The notes beneath the pieces are model-generated. The model made no database searches. It was not told the DNA's origin and saw only the letters and a program-made list of their open reading frames with translations. This document shows, piece by piece, positions 1-8,269 of a DNA stretch of 13,496 bases. The position numbers and the translations under genes are program-made. Position 1 is the stretch's first letter, and each line of letters starts with the position of its first letter. The stretch is from an uncultured Lachnospiraceae bacterium (GTDB lineage Bacteria > Bacillota > Clostridia > Lachnospirales > Lachnospiraceae): assembly GCA_949935685.1 (NCBI GenBank), contig CATLGN010000018.1, forward strand, positions 1 through 13,496, read 5' to 3'.

Positions 1-3000
1 AATATATGCCGGCGGGATGTACGCATCCACATCGAGATCGACCGTCGTCGGAAAATCAATCGACGCTTCCTCCCCTTTCAGATGCTTCACCGCCTCATTC
101 AGCATCTTGCAGTACAGGTCATACCCTACCGCCTCCATATGGCCGTGCTGACTTTTCCCGAGCAGATTACCCGCGCCCCGTATCTCCAGATCGCGCATGG
201 CGATTTTAAACCCGCTGCCCAGATCGGTAAACTCCCGGATCGCCTGCAGGCGCTTTTCCGCCACCTCTTTGAGCATCTTGTCTTTTTTATACATCAAAAA
301 AGCATAGGCCGTCCGATTGGAACGCCCCACACGCCCCCGGAGCTGGTAAAGCTGTGAAAGTCCCATATTGTCCGAATCGTGGATAATCATGGTATTGACA
401 TTCGAAATATCCAGCCCGGTCTCAATGATCGTTGTGGAAACCAGCACATCGATCTCCCCGTCGATAAAATCATACATAATCCGTTCCAGTTCCCGCTCCT
501 TCATCTGCCCATGGGCAAACGCCACCGACGCTTCCGGCACCAGCGCGCCGATGGATGCGGCCATATCCGCAATATTATGCACCCTGTTGTATACATAATA
601 GACCTGGCCGCCGCGGGATAACTCCCGCACGATTGCCTCCCGCACCATCTCTTCGTTGTACTCGCACACAAATGTCTGAATCGGCATCCGCTCCTCCGGC
701 GCCTCCTCCAGCACACTCATATCCCGGATTCCCGCCAGGCTCATGTGGAGCGTGCGCGGAATCGGCGTGGCGGTAAGCGTCAGCACATCCACATCCGCTT
801 TCATTTTCTTAATCTTTTCTTTATGCGCGACGCCGAAACGCTGTTCCTCATCGATGACAAGCAGGCCGAGATCCTTGTACACAATATCGGACGACAATAC
901 CCTGTGCGTTCCGATCACAATATCCACCATCCCTTTTTTCAGATCCGCTATGACCTTTTTTTGCTCCGCCGCCGTACGAAACCGCGACATCAGCTCCACC
1001 CGGACCGGAAAATCCTTCATTCTCTGGATAAATGTATTGTAATGCTGCTGTGCCAGTATCGTCGTGGGAACGAGAAAGACAACCTGCTTGCCACACTGCA
1101 CCGCTTTAAAAGCCGCGCGGATGGCGATTTCTGTCTTCCCGTATCCCACATCGCCGCAGATCAGCCGGTCCATAATCCTGCCGCTTTCCATATCCGCCTT
1201 GGTCGCCTCTATGGCGGCAAGCTGATCTTCCGTCTCCTCAAACGGAAACATTTCTTCAAATTCCCGCTGCCATACCGTATCGGGCTCAAACCGGAACCCT
1301 GCCTTTTCCCGGCGCGCCGCATACAGCTCCACCAGGTCTTTTGCCACCTCGCCCACCGCGCTTTTGACTTTACTTCTCGTCCGGCTCCACTCCTGTGTCC
1401 CCAGTTTATTCAGCTTTGGCCTGCGGGCGTCCGCCGACGCATATTTCTGAATGGCGTCAAATCCCGTGGCCAGAATATACAGGTTTCCGCCGTCCCGGTA
1501 TTCAATTTTCATATAGTCCTTGACGACATTTTCCATTTCTACTTTTTCGATTCCTTTGTATATGCCAAGGCCATGGCTTTCGTGCACGACATAATCTCCG
1601 ACCTTCAGCTCCGCAAAGTCATGGATTTTCTGTCCTTCGAACTTCCGGCGTTTCTTTTTCTTCTTTTTTTCCGCGCCAAATATATCGCTCTCCGAAAGAA
1701 TCACATATTTCAGCAGCGGATATTCAAATCCCCGGAGCACATGACCATAACAGGTCATAATCTCCCCCGGCGCAAGTTCCCGCTCCGGATCTTCACTGTA
1801 AAACGCGTTCAACTCCGCATCCGCCAGATCTTTCGCCAGCCGCTTTGCCCTTGTCCGCGACCCCGACAACAGCAAGACCCGATAGCCGTTTTTCTTATAA
1901 CGGCGCATATCCTTCACAAGTGTCTCAAAGCTGTTATTATAAGGAGCCGTAGACTTCGCCGTAATCGTAAAACGGCCGCCTGCATGCAGCAGCGCGCTCT
2001 TTTGATTAAGCGCCGAAATTGACAGGACATGACGCCCCTGCAGTCTGGCCGCCGCCTGCTCCACCGAAAGCAGCAAATCCATCTGGCCCGGAAGCACATA
2101 TCCCTTTTCCGCCCGGTGCATCATACTCTCCCGGAACTCCAGTTCCACTGCATTGCCATGTTCCTGCAGTCTGGCCGGCTCATCCAGTACGAACAACGTG
2201 CAGGACGGTTCAAAAAAATCGACAAACCCCGCGGCATCCCGATAAAAATACCGGAGATAGCTCTCAATGTTCAAAAGGGAGCGATATTCCAGTATCTGCT
2301 CTTTCAGTTCCGCCACCTGTGTTCCGATCCGGTGCGCCTCCTGTGTGCGAAACTGCTCCCGCAGCGCCTTTTCCGTCTCCTGCCCATCTTTTTCAATGGC
2401 CGCAATGCCCTTTTGCAGCGCTTCCGCAAACAGTACCAGCTCCGTCGCGGGGTAGATCTCCACACTCTCCAAATTTTCAATCGATCGCTGACTGCGCACG
2501 TCAAAACTCCGGACCGATTCCACCTCATCGCCCCAGAGTTCAATCCGGTACGGATTTTCTTCCGTCAGATCAAAAATATCAATAATGCCGCCGCGAACGG
2601 CAAACTGCCCCGGCGTCTCTACCTGATATACCTTATCGTAACCGGTCGCCGTCAATATCCCCGCCGTTTCCTCCCAGGACAGACTTTTTCCCCGGTGAAT
2701 CGAAACAATTCCCTTTTTCAGTGTCTCCAGCGGCGCCTGGTATGTCATCAGGCTGTCAAAGGTCGTCACAACCGTAACCGGAAGCCCCTCCAGAATCCTG
2801 CGCAGCGCCTTCATCCGCTCCATGGTCAGCCGGTTCCCGTGCACATCCGCCTGATAAAAAATCAGATCTTTTGCCGGAAAAAGAACGGTATTTCTGTCAT
2901 AAAACCGGTAATCTTCATAGATTTCCCTGGCTCTCATATCGCTGAACGTAACAATAATCTTATTCCGATAACCCTCGCTCAGACCGTAAACCATATGCAT

Positions 3001-3108
3001 TTTCTGGGAATCCACACAACCGGTCAAAGATACGGGTGATTTCCGCAGCATACTGCGAATTTCGGCAAATTCTCCCATCTCCTCAAAGGGCTTTGTCAGT
3101 ACTCTCAT
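1..3108 (-). CDS. mfd: Transcription-repair coupling factor Mfd, C-terminus cut off by the window edge
   Basis: Mfd is a DNA translocase that removes RNA polymerase stalled at DNA lesions and recruits UvrA. The reading frame stays open to base 1, giving 1036 codons; the family is usually about 1150-1180 residues, so roughly the last 130 (end of the TRCF C-terminal domain) lie outside. The N-terminal part is UvrB-like. An RNA-polymerase interaction domain begins near residue 500 (VGDYVVHESHGLGIYKG). The helicase motor has Walker A GDVGYGKTE at 652-660, DEEQ at 753-756, TATPIPRTL near 776 and QLRGRVGR at 922-929. Two adjacent ATGs (3111 and 3108) follow AGGAGG at 3114-3119; 3108 gives the better 5-nt spacing. 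The start lies inside the end of pth (26-nt overlap), which suggests translational coupling. Identification is by family knowledge plus visible motifs. Confidence 0.97.
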   Translation of the reverse strand, partial: MRVLTKPFEEMGEFAEIRSMLRKSPVSLTGCVDSQKMHMVYGLSEGYRNKIIVTFSDMRAREIYEDYRFYDRNTVLFPAKDLIFYQADVHGNRLTMERMKALRRILEGLPVTVVTTFDSLMTYQAPLETLKKGIVSIHRGKSLSWEETAGILTATGYDKVYQVETPGQFAVRGGIIDIFDLTEENPYRIELWGDEVESVRSFDVRSQRSIENLESVEIYPATELVLFAEALQKGIAAIEKDGQETEKALREQFRTQEAHRIGTQVAELKEQILEYRSLLNIESYLRYFYRDAAGFVDFFEPSCTLFVLDEPARLQEHGNAVELEFRESMMHRAEKGYVLPGQMDLLLSVEQAAARLQGRHVLSISALNQKSALLHAGGRFTITAKSTAPYNNSFETLVKDMRRYKKNGYRVLLLSGSRTRAKRLAKDLADAELNAFYSEDPERELAPGEIMTCYGHVLRGFEYPLLKYVILSESDIFGAEKKKKKKRRKFEGQKIHDFAELKVGDYVVHESHGLGIYKGIEKVEMENVVKDYMKIEYRDGGNLYILATGFDAIQKYASADARRPKLNKLGTQEWSRTRSKVKSAVGEVAKDLVELYAARREKAGFRFEPDTVWQREFEEMFPFEETEDQLAAIEATKADMESGRIMDRLICGDVGYGKTEIAIRAAFKAVQCGKQVVFLVPTTILAQQHYNTFIQRMKDFPVRVELMSRFRTAAEQKKVIADLKKGMVDIVIGTHRVLSSDIVYKDLGLLVIDEEQRFGVAHKEKIKKMKADVDVLTLTATPIPRTLHMSLAGIRDMSVLEEAPEERMPIQTFVCEYNEEMVREAIVRELSRGGQVYYVYNRVHNIADMAASIGALVPEASVAFAHGQMKERELERIMYDFIDGEIDVLVSTTIIETGLDISNVNTMIIHDSDNMGLSQLYQLRGRVGRSNRTAYAFLMYKKDKMLKEVAEKRLQAIREFTDLGSGFKIAMRDLEIRGAGNLLGKSQHGHMEAVGYDLYCKMLNEAVKHLKGEEASIDFPTTVDLDVDAYIPPAYI

Positions 3109-3691
3109 CATTTCCTCCTGCGGCACGCTTTTTGTTGTACGCATTCATGGCTGCATCCGTTTCTCCCTGTACCAGCAAATGCACCGCTTCTTCCGCCAGC
3201 AGAGCGCTTTTCCCGATCGTCTCCCGATCGCCTTCCGTAAAGTGCCCGAGCACATAATCAACCAGATCATAGTCTTTCGGTTTTTCTCCCACGCCGACTT
3301 TAATCCGCAGAAATATATCATGTCCCAGATGTGAAATAATATTTTTAATGCCGTTGTGTCCGCCTGCACTGCCTTTTTTTCGAATGCGAAGCTGTCCCAC
3401 GTCCATACTCACATCATCATAGATCACAATCATCTCCTGTTTCTCATCTATTTTATAATAATCCACGATCTCCCGCAGGCTCTCGCCGCTCAGATTCATA
3501 AAAGTCTGTGGTTTTGCCAGAATCACCTTTTGTCCCGCAATCATTCCCCTGCCGATCAGCGCCTTATGCTTTCGTTCCAGAACAGAGATTCCGTTTTTCT
3601 CTGCTATAACATCTATGACGGAAAATCCGGTATTATGTCTTGTATTTTCATATGTCCTGCCCGGATTTCCCAATCCCGCGATCAGATACAT
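3083..3691 (-). CDS. pth: Peptidyl-tRNA hydrolase
   Basis: Pth cleaves the ester bond of peptidyl-tRNAs that drop off ribosomes, recycling tRNA in the cytoplasm. The 202-residue product has the usual bacterial Pth length and all key features: the N-terminal LIAGLGNPG, catalytic His19 in NTRHNTG (equivalent to E. coli His20), Asn66 in FMNLSG, the Asp pair at 92-93 in IYDDV, and GSAGGHNGIKNII at 107-119 with His112 and Asn113. The ATG start is preceded by AAGGGG with 8-nt spacing. Its 3' end overlaps the start of mfd, so the two are probably one transcript. It lies 85 nt downstream of spoVG across a hairpin, so its own promoter is uncertain: it could depend on read-through from the glgC-glgD-spoVG transcript. 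The pth-mfd pairing is common in Firmicutes. Confidence 0.97.
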   Translation of the reverse strand: MYLIAGLGNPGRTYENTRHNTGFSVIDVIAEKNGISVLERKHKALIGRGMIAGQKVILAKPQTFMNLSGESLREIVDYYKIDEKQEMIVIYDDVSMDVGQLRIRKKGSAGGHNGIKNIISHLGHDIFLRIKVGVGEKPKDYDLVDYVLGHFTEGDRETIGKSALLAEEAVHLLVQGETDAAMNAYNKKRAAGGNDESTDKAL

Positions 3692-3724
3692 CGCATCATC
3701 CCCTTTCCGCTTTTACAGCATAAC

Positions 3725-3752
3725 AAAGGAGTTGTCAAAAGACAACTCCTTT
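3725..3752 (-). terminator. Hairpin between spoVG and pth, possible (attenuating) terminator
   Basis: A perfect 12-bp inverted repeat (AAAGGAGTTGTC / GACAACTCCTTT) encloses a 4-nt loop, just downstream of the spoVG stop. Read on the minus strand the stem is followed by GTTATG, so the U-tract is poor and release may be incomplete. This would allow partial read-through into pth-mfd. On the plus strand it is followed by only one extra T. A processing or stability hairpin is the alternative. Confidence 0.6.
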
Positions 3753-3776
3753 TCCCTGGTGTCTGCACCTTTTCTT

Positions 3777-4052
3777 TTATTCTGCATTATCCGGTTCCGA
3801 CAATGCCTGCTCGTAACGTTCCAAAATAATCTTCTGTATGCCCTCTCTAGTCTCTGAATTGATAGGATGCGCAATATCACGATATTCCCCATCCGTGGCT
3901 TTTTTGCTTGGCATCGCAATAAAAAGCCCTTTCTCACCTTCAATCACCTTGATGTCATGAACTACGAATTCATTGTCGATCGTTATCGATACGATCGCTT
4001 TCATTTTCCCTTCTTTCGTAATCTTACGAACTCGTACGTCTGTTATCTTCAT
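3777..4052 (-). CDS. spoVG: Septation/sporulation regulator SpoVG
   Basis: The 91-residue product opens with [11 protein letters not shown] and carries the conserved SpoVG core: an N-terminal beta-rich half ([20 protein letters not shown]), then [10 protein letters not shown] at about 42-51, then YRDIAHPI, with a short helical C-terminus. SpoVG proteins are small nucleic-acid-binding regulators, known in Bacillus for effects on asymmetric septation and in other Firmicutes for broader gene control; the role here is inferred from homology. The start has AGGAGG 9 nt upstream. An out-of-frame ATG occurs 4 nt earlier, but only this frame gives the family N-terminus. The gene begins 25 nt after the glgD stop with no visible promoter or terminator between, so it is likely co-transcribed with glgC-glgD. 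A hairpin follows it. Confidence 0.96.
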   Translation of the reverse strand: MKITDVRVRKITKEGKMKAIVSITIDNEFVVHDIKVIEGEKGLFIAMPSKKATDGEYRDIAHPINSETREGIQKIILERYEQALSEPDNAE

Positions 4053-4077
4053 GCATCTTGACCTCCTCTGATCGATA

Positions 4078-5196
4078 CTAGAACTTGTACCTCATATTTT
4101 TTTCGATTACGATCTTGATTCCATCTTCGCCTTTATAGCAGGAGTTGGCCGGTATCGTGTCGCGGCTCTCTACGATGCAGTTTTCAATGTAAGTGTTATC
4201 TCCAATATAAACGTCATTTAAAATAATAGAATTCTTGATCGTGCAATGATTACCGATGAATGCACTTTTGAATACAACCGAATTCTCTATGGTCCCGTTG
4301 ATGATACAGCCGCTGGAAATCAGGCTGTTCCTCACATCGGACCCGACATTGTATTTTGCCGGCGGCAGGTCATCCACCTTGGAATATATCGAGGGATACT
4401 CTTTGAAAAAATAATTGCGGACATCCGTTTTCAGGAAATCCATATTCGCTTCAAAGTAGTCTTTCACGGAAGCGATATTCTTCCAATAACTCTTTATCTT
4501 ATAGCCGTAAATCCGTTTTAAATTCTTATACCGGATCAGAATATCCCTGACAAAGTCATACCTGTCTTCCTCTGCGCATTTTTCCAGTAATTCAATTAAC
4601 TGTCTCCTTCGGATCACGTAAATCCCGCAGGAGATTGTATGGGATCGTGCAACGACCGGCTTTTCTTCGAACTCCTCAATCCTGCTTTCCTCATTCATGC
4701 GGATCGTCCCATACCGTTCCAGTGCCCGGTCGTCTTCCATATCCCGGCAGACAACCGTGATGTCCGCCTTCCTCTCAATATGGTATTCCAGCACCTTATT
4801 GTAATCCATTTTGTAAATACAGTCGCCGCTTGCAATTATGACATAGGGCTCATGACTGCTCTTCAGAAAATCCAGATTCTGATATATGGCGTCGGCCGTC
4901 CCCCTGTACCAGGAGTTACGATCCGCTGTCACCGCAGGTGTAAATACGAAAATTCCGCCCTGCTTCCTGCCAAAATCCCACCATTTTGATGAACCCAGAT
5001 GCTCATTCAGGCTCCTTGCATTGTACTGGGTCAGAACGGCAACCTTCTGTATATGGGAATTGGACATGTTGCTGAGTACGAAATCGATACCCCGATAACT
5101 GCCTGCAACAGGCAATGCCGCAACTGCCCTTTTTTTCGATAGCTCCTTCATACGATGGTTGTTGCCGCCCGCTAAAACAATTCCGATTGCTCTCAC
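4078..5196 (-). CDS. glgD: GlgD, regulatory-type subunit of glucose-1-phosphate adenylyltransferase
   Basis: This 372-residue protein is a paralogue of the upstream GlgC. In Firmicutes GlgD partners GlgC in an ADP-glucose pyrophosphorylase and is usually poorly active or inactive alone. The nucleotidyltransferase fold is recognisable: LAGG at 8-11, GTADAIYQN at 99-107, GDCIYKMDY at 124-132, EEKP at 177-180, and a C-terminal hexapeptide-repeat (left-handed beta-helix) region from about 290. The glycine-rich nucleotide loop is changed to [11 protein letters not shown], where GlgC has AGGQGSRLG, and His in GDHIYKMDY is Cys here. Both changes fit a GlgD assignment and reduced catalysis. The start is GTG, overlapping the glgC stop as GTGA, with AGGTGA upstream inside glgC. 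It ends 25 nt before spoVG. Confidence 0.95.
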   Translation of the reverse strand: MRAIGIVLAGGNNHRMKELSKKRAVAALPVAGSYRGIDFVLSNMSNSHIQKVAVLTQYNARSLNEHLGSSKWWDFGRKQGGIFVFTPAVTADRNSWYRGTADAIYQNLDFLKSSHEPYVIIASGDCIYKMDYNKVLEYHIERKADITVVCRDMEDDRALERYGTIRMNEESRIEEFEEKPVVARSHTISCGIYVIRRRQLIELLEKCAEEDRYDFVRDILIRYKNLKRIYGYKIKSYWKNIASVKDYFEANMDFLKTDVRNYFFKEYPSIYSKVDDLPPAKYNVGSDVRNSLISSGCIINGTIENSVVFKSAFIGNHCTIKNSIILNDVYIGDNTYIENCIVESRDTIPANSCYKGEDGIKIVIEKNMRYKF

Positions 5197-6467
5197 GTCT
5201 CATCACCTGCCTTAATCAATGTTTTTCCGCCCGCCAGATAATTATCCGCATAATCTGTCTGAACCGTCCTGCCAAAGATCACGGAATTTTTCCCAACTGT
5301 GATGCCAGGCGGCACTACGCTCTTTTCCCCGATCGTTACAATGCCATGATTGTAGATATGGGGATCCGTCTCGTTTTCGGTCTCATCACCAATACCCAGC
5401 TTTACACCGTCCCCGAGTACGGCGTCCTCCGCGATAATCGCCTTGTACAGCTCGCATCCTCTGCCGATTTCCGTCCGGTTCATAATGATGGAATCCCGCA
5501 CGACAGTATTTTCCCCGATCGTTACCCCGCAGCCGATTACGGAATTGTACACTTTTCCCAATACCGTAGTGCCTTCACCGATAATGCTCCGCTCCACAAT
5601 GCTGTCTGCGGATATGTACTGCGGCTGCAAAATCTCGCTGCGCGTATAGATCTTCCAATACTCTTCATAAAGATTAAACTCGGGTATAATGTCAATCAGC
5701 TCCATATTGGCTTCCCAATAAGAATGGAGCGTCCCTACGTCCTTCCAGTAACCGTTAAATTCATACGCATATAGCGGCGCGCCTTTTTTATGGCAATATG
5801 GAATCACATGTTTGCCAAAATCAAGCGCCGGCTGATTTGCAAGAGCCAGCAGCGCTTCTTTTAACGTCTCCCAGTTAAAAATATAAATCCCCATAGATGC
5901 CAGATTGCTGCGTGGTTTCTCGGGTTTTTCCTCAAAATCCTGTATTTTCCGATTTTCATCGGCAATCACAATTCCAAACCGCCTTGCTTCTTCCAGCGGA
6001 ACAGGCATGGCGGCAATCGTCACCTCTGCCCCATTGGATTTATGGAAGTTCAGCATAACCTCATAATCCATCTTATAAATATGGTCGCCGGAAAGAATCA
6101 GCACATAATCGGGATGAAAGGTTTCCATATAGGCAAGATTCTGATAGATCGCATTTGCCGTACCGGTATACCACTCGCTGTTTTTGCTTTTTTCATAAGG
6201 CGGGAGGATCGTTACGCCGCCGATATTGCGGTCCAGATCCCATGGAATGCCGATACCGATATGGGAGTTCAGTCGGAGCGGCTGATACTGTGTCAGTACC
6301 CCCACCGTATCCACCCCGGAGTTAATGCAGTTGCTCAGCGGAAAATCAATAATCCTGTATTTTCCCCCGAATGCGACCGCCGGTTTGGCTACTCTGGAAG
6401 TAAGTACACCAAGCCTGCTGCCCTGGCCGCCGGCCAGGAGCATGGCAATCATTTCTTTCTTATACAT
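5193..6467 (-). CDS. glgC: Glucose-1-phosphate adenylyltransferase, catalytic subunit GlgC
   Basis: GlgC converts glucose-1-phosphate and ATP to ADP-glucose and pyrophosphate, the committed step of bacterial glycogen synthesis. The 424-residue product has the full catalytic set: [10 protein letters not shown] at 11-20, [19 protein letters not shown] at 28-46, GTANAIYQN at 102-110, [10 protein letters not shown] at 126-135 (Asp128 matching the catalytic Asp of the E. coli enzyme), FEEKP at 178-182 and YWKDVGT at 240-246. Its C-terminal third has the hexapeptide beta-helix pattern (for example [21 protein letters not shown]). ATG is preceded by AAGGAG with 7-nt spacing. It is the first gene of a glgC-glgD-spoVG unit, with a good promoter about 50-80 nt upstream. 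Glycogen synthase and branching enzyme genes are not in this window. Confidence 0.97.
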   Translation of the reverse strand: MYKKEMIAMLLAGGQGSRLGVLTSRVAKPAVAFGGKYRIIDFPLSNCINSGVDTVGVLTQYQPLRLNSHIGIGIPWDLDRNIGGVTILPPYEKSKNSEWYTGTANAIYQNLAYMETFHPDYVLILSGDHIYKMDYEVMLNFHKSNGAEVTIAAMPVPLEEARRFGIVIADENRKIQDFEEKPEKPRSNLASMGIYIFNWETLKEALLALANQPALDFGKHVIPYCHKKGAPLYAYEFNGYWKDVGTLHSYWEANMELIDIIPEFNLYEEYWKIYTRSEILQPQYISADSIVERSIIGEGTTVLGKVYNSVIGCGVTIGENTVVRDSIIMNRTEIGRGCELYKAIIAEDAVLGDGVKLGIGDETENETDPHIYNHGIVTIGEKSVVPPGITVGKNSVIFGRTVQTDYADNYLAGGKTLIKAGDET

Positions 6468-6516
6468 ATTGTCACTCCTTACAATCCATTGGATTTCCTA
6501 TTCTTTCTTTAGTCAT

Positions 6517-6545
6517 AATATAACATAGTTTCGTATAAAAGTGAA
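6517..6545 (-). promoter_or_regulatory. Promoter for glgC-glgD-spoVG
   Basis: On the minus strand, -35 TTCACT (6540-6545, 4/6 to consensus) and -10 TATATT (6517-6522, 5/6) are 17 nt apart. The -10 is preceded by TGT, which makes an extended -10. This predicts a start near 6510 and a leader of about 43 nt ending in AAGGAG and the glgC ATG. A small perfect hairpin (AATTGT-TTTT-ACAATT, 6544-6559) touches the upstream edge of the -35 and could be an operator. Confidence 0.55.
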
Positions 6546-6619
6546 TTGTTTTTACAATTTATTTATTTATTTTTGCCAACTTTCTGTATATATTTTACAA
6601 TATTTTTTAATATTACATA

Positions 6620-6636
6620 AATATTTCCGAAATATT
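6620..6636. repeat. 8-bp inverted repeat in the glgC/murC divergent region, possible operator
   Basis: AATATTTC-C-GAAATATT is a perfect 8-bp dyad around a single central base. It lies in a very AT-rich stretch about 75 nt behind the glgC -35 and about 60 nt upstream of the murC -35. The symmetry and position fit a binding site for a dimeric regulator of either divergent gene, but such dyads also arise by chance in DNA this AT-rich. I do not recognise it as the site of a known factor. Confidence 0.3.
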
Positions 6637-6678
6637 ATCGCTTCCTGTTTCACCTCCGAAAAATTTGAAATTTATTGT

Positions 6679-6706
6679 TTGTTTTTTTTCGCGTTGTGCG
6701 TATAAT
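6679..6706 (+). promoter_or_regulatory. Putative murC promoter
   Basis: A consensus -10 TATAAT at 6701-6706 lies 49 nt upstream of the murC ATG. A weak -35 (TTGTTT at 6679-6684) fits with 16-nt spacing, inside a T-rich run. The exact -10 makes this the best candidate in the gap; the -35 choice is uncertain. Confidence 0.45.
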
Positions 6707-6754
6707 AATACTATACCAGACATTTTTTGGAATATTTTTCAGAAAGAGGACGCC

Positions 6755-8134
6755 ATGTATCAGATTGATTTCAGTAACCCGATTCACATACACTTTATCG
6801 GTATCGGCGGTATCAGTATGAGCGGTCTGGCAGAGATTCTGCTGACCGAAGGATTCACCGTATCCGGTTCCGACATGCACCGAACTCCCCTGACCGAAAC
6901 ACTGGAGCAAAAAGGCATCCCGGTTTTCTATCGACAGACGCCGGCCAATCTGACGGACGACATTGATTTGATCGTTCACACCGCCGCAATCAAAGCCGGC
7001 AACCCCGAACTGGCCGCCGCTGTCGAAAGGGGCATACCCTGCCTGACCCGCGCACAGCTTCTGGGACAGATGATGCGCAATTACAAAACGCCTGTCGCCG
7101 TCAGCGGCACGCACGGCAAGACGACGACTACTTCCATGATCGCCGAAATTCTGCTGCGGGCAGATACCGACCCCACGCTCTCCATCGGCGGCATCCTGCG
7201 CTCCATCGGCGGCAATATCCGCATCGGGAAATCAGACTATTTTGTAACGGAAGCCTGTGAATATACGAACAGCTTTCTGGAATTTTTCCCGAAAATCGGC
7301 ATTATCCTTAATATAGAGGAGGATCATCTCGATTTCTTCCACGACATCGATGAAATTCGTGACTCCTTTCACAGATTCGCCGCTCTGCTGCCGGAAGACG
7401 GTACACTGATTATCAACGGGACAATTGCAAATCTCGAAACCGTCACGAAAGATCTGCCATGCCGTATCATTACATTCGGAAACGATCCGTCATTCGACTA
7501 TTCTTTTGACCATCTTTCCTTTGATGAAGCAGCATGTCCTTCCTTTACGCTCCAAACCCGCGACGGACAGAAACGGACCGTTACTCTGTCAGTGCCCGGA
7601 GAGCATAATGTATACAATGCGCTGGCCGCCCTCGCCCTTTCCGATCTGCTCGGGCTTCCAACGGATACTGTTCTGGCTGCCCTGCGGGATTTTCACGGGA
7701 CCGACAGACGCTTTGAGTATAAGGGCCAGATCGGCGGTGTCACCATTATTGACGATTATGCGCATCATCCTACGGAAATCACCGCAACACTGCAGGCTGC
7801 GCGGAATTATCCGCACAAAACGCTGTGGTGTGTATTCCAGCCGCATACGTACAGCCGGACAAAAGCCTTTCTGCCGGAGTTTGCACAGGCGCTCGCTCTG
7901 GCCGACCGCGTTGTGCTGGCCGATATTTATGCCGCCCGGGAAAAGGATACGCTCGGTGTCAGCTCCCGTATGCTGCAGGACGAAATCTGCCGGCTCGGAA
8001 AAGAATGTGCCTATTTTCCTTCTTTCGACGAGATCGAAAACTTTTTATTGGAAAATTGCTCCGGCGGTGATCTGTTGATAACCATGGGAGCGGGAGACGT
8101 TGTAAAAATCGGCGAAAATCTGCTTGGGCTTTAG
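6755..8134 (+). CDS. murC: UDP-N-acetylmuramate--L-alanine ligase MurC
   Basis: MurC adds the first amino acid, L-alanine, to UDP-MurNAc using ATP, in cytoplasmic peptidoglycan precursor synthesis. The 459-residue product shows the three-domain Mur ligase plan: an N-terminal Rossmann domain with IHFIGIGGISMSGLAEIL near 12-29 and SGSD at 37-40; the central ATPase with P-loop GTHGKTTTT at 118-126, TEACEY at 165-170 and NIEEDHLDFF at 186-195; and a C-terminal domain beginning near 315 with GTDRRFEYKG, DDYAHHPTEI at 333-342 and FQPHTYSRT at 361-369. The ATG at 6755 follows AGAGGA and starts at the family N-terminus. An in-frame TTG at 6665 would lie upstream of the -10 element and adds non-homologous residues. 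The gene stands alone; the stop codon abuts the first DnaA-box-like 9-mer. Confidence 0.97.
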   Translation: MYQIDFSNPIHIHFIGIGGISMSGLAEILLTEGFTVSGSDMHRTPLTETLEQKGIPVFYRQTPANLTDDIDLIVHTAAIKAGNPELAAAVERGIPCLTRAQLLGQMMRNYKTPVAVSGTHGKTTTTSMIAEILLRADTDPTLSIGGILRSIGGNIRIGKSDYFVTEACEYTNSFLEFFPKIGIILNIEEDHLDFFHDIDEIRDSFHRFAALLPEDGTLIINGTIANLETVTKDLPCRIITFGNDPSFDYSFDHLSFDEAACPSFTLQTRDGQKRTVTLSVPGEHNVYNALAALALSDLLGLPTDTVLAALRDFHGTDRRFEYKGQIGGVTIIDDYAHHPTEITATLQAARNYPHKTLWCVFQPHTYSRTKAFLPEFAQALALADRVVLADIYAAREKDTLGVSSRMLQDEICRLGKECAYFPSFDEIENFLLENCSGGDLLITMGAGDVVKIGENLLGL

Positions 8135-8152
8135 TTATCCACAATATCCACA
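8135..8152 (+). promoter_or_regulatory. Two end-to-end DnaA-box-like 9-mers directly after the murC stop
   Basis: Box 1 (8135-8143) is TTATCCACA, a perfect match to the consensus DnaA box. Box 2 (8144-8152) is ATATCCACA, one mismatch, in the same orientation with no gap between. The first base of box 1 follows the murC stop codon. DnaA binds such sites at origins, titration loci and regulated promoters. The site identity is read directly from sequence; DnaA binding is inferred. Confidence 0.7.
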
Positions 8153-8196
8153 TTGAAAAGCGCCTTTCCGGGCACAATAAAATGTGGATATTTTTT
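8143..8196 (+). terminator. Possible murC terminator with long loop
   Basis: A perfect 12-bp inverted repeat, AATATCCACATT (8143-8154) and AATGTGGATATT (8181-8192), encloses a 26-nt loop and is followed by TTTT after the stem (6 Ts including its last bases). This has the shape of an intrinsic terminator for murC, but the stem is AT-rich and the loop is long. Each arm contains a DnaA-box-like 9-mer, so the dyad may equally be a DnaA binding arrangement. Confidence 0.4.
8183..8191 (-). promoter_or_regulatory. DnaA-box-like 9-mer in reverse orientation
   Basis: TGTGGATAT on the plus strand reads ATATCCACA on the minus strand, one mismatch to TTATCCACA and identical to the 9-mer at 8144-8152. 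It faces that box across a 30-nt gap. It is the only box of the cluster in this orientation. Confidence 0.55.
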
Positions 8197-8269
8197 CGGG
8201 TACAAATTTCCTCTTTTTCCTGATTTTTACTATATATATGCAGACAATGCAGCGGATTATACATCCCTG

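Noticed and set aside
745..3039. Two long plus-strand open frames (745-2022 and 2029-3039) opposite mfd
   Set aside because: They lie antisense to a fully motif-supported mfd, their products are rich in Arg, His, Phe and Pro with no family resemblance, and they lack convincing ribosome sites. They are reverse-frame shadows.
3710..3738. Consensus -35 TTGACA with TAAAAG 17 nt away upstream of pth (minus strand)
   Set aside because: TTGACA lies in the spoVG-pth hairpin, and the predicted start would fall inside the pth ribosome binding site, leaving almost no leader.
6567..6653. GGAGGTGA on the minus strand (6650-6657) with a 28-residue frame starting at its own GTG
   Set aside because: The GTG is part of the ribosome-site-like sequence, so there is no usable spacing, and no ATG or TTG lies at the right distance. 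The frame is AT-driven (Lys, Ile, Tyr).
6665..6754. 30-codon N-terminal extension of murC from an in-frame TTG
   Set aside because: It would start upstream of the -10 element, has no ribosome site, and adds residues not found in MurC. The ATG at 6755 has AGAGGA and matches the family N-terminus.
7807..7815. TTATCCGCA, one mismatch from a DnaA box, inside murC (a similar one lies near 5243 in glgC)
   Set aside because: Isolated single sites within coding sequence, explained by codons and expected by chance.
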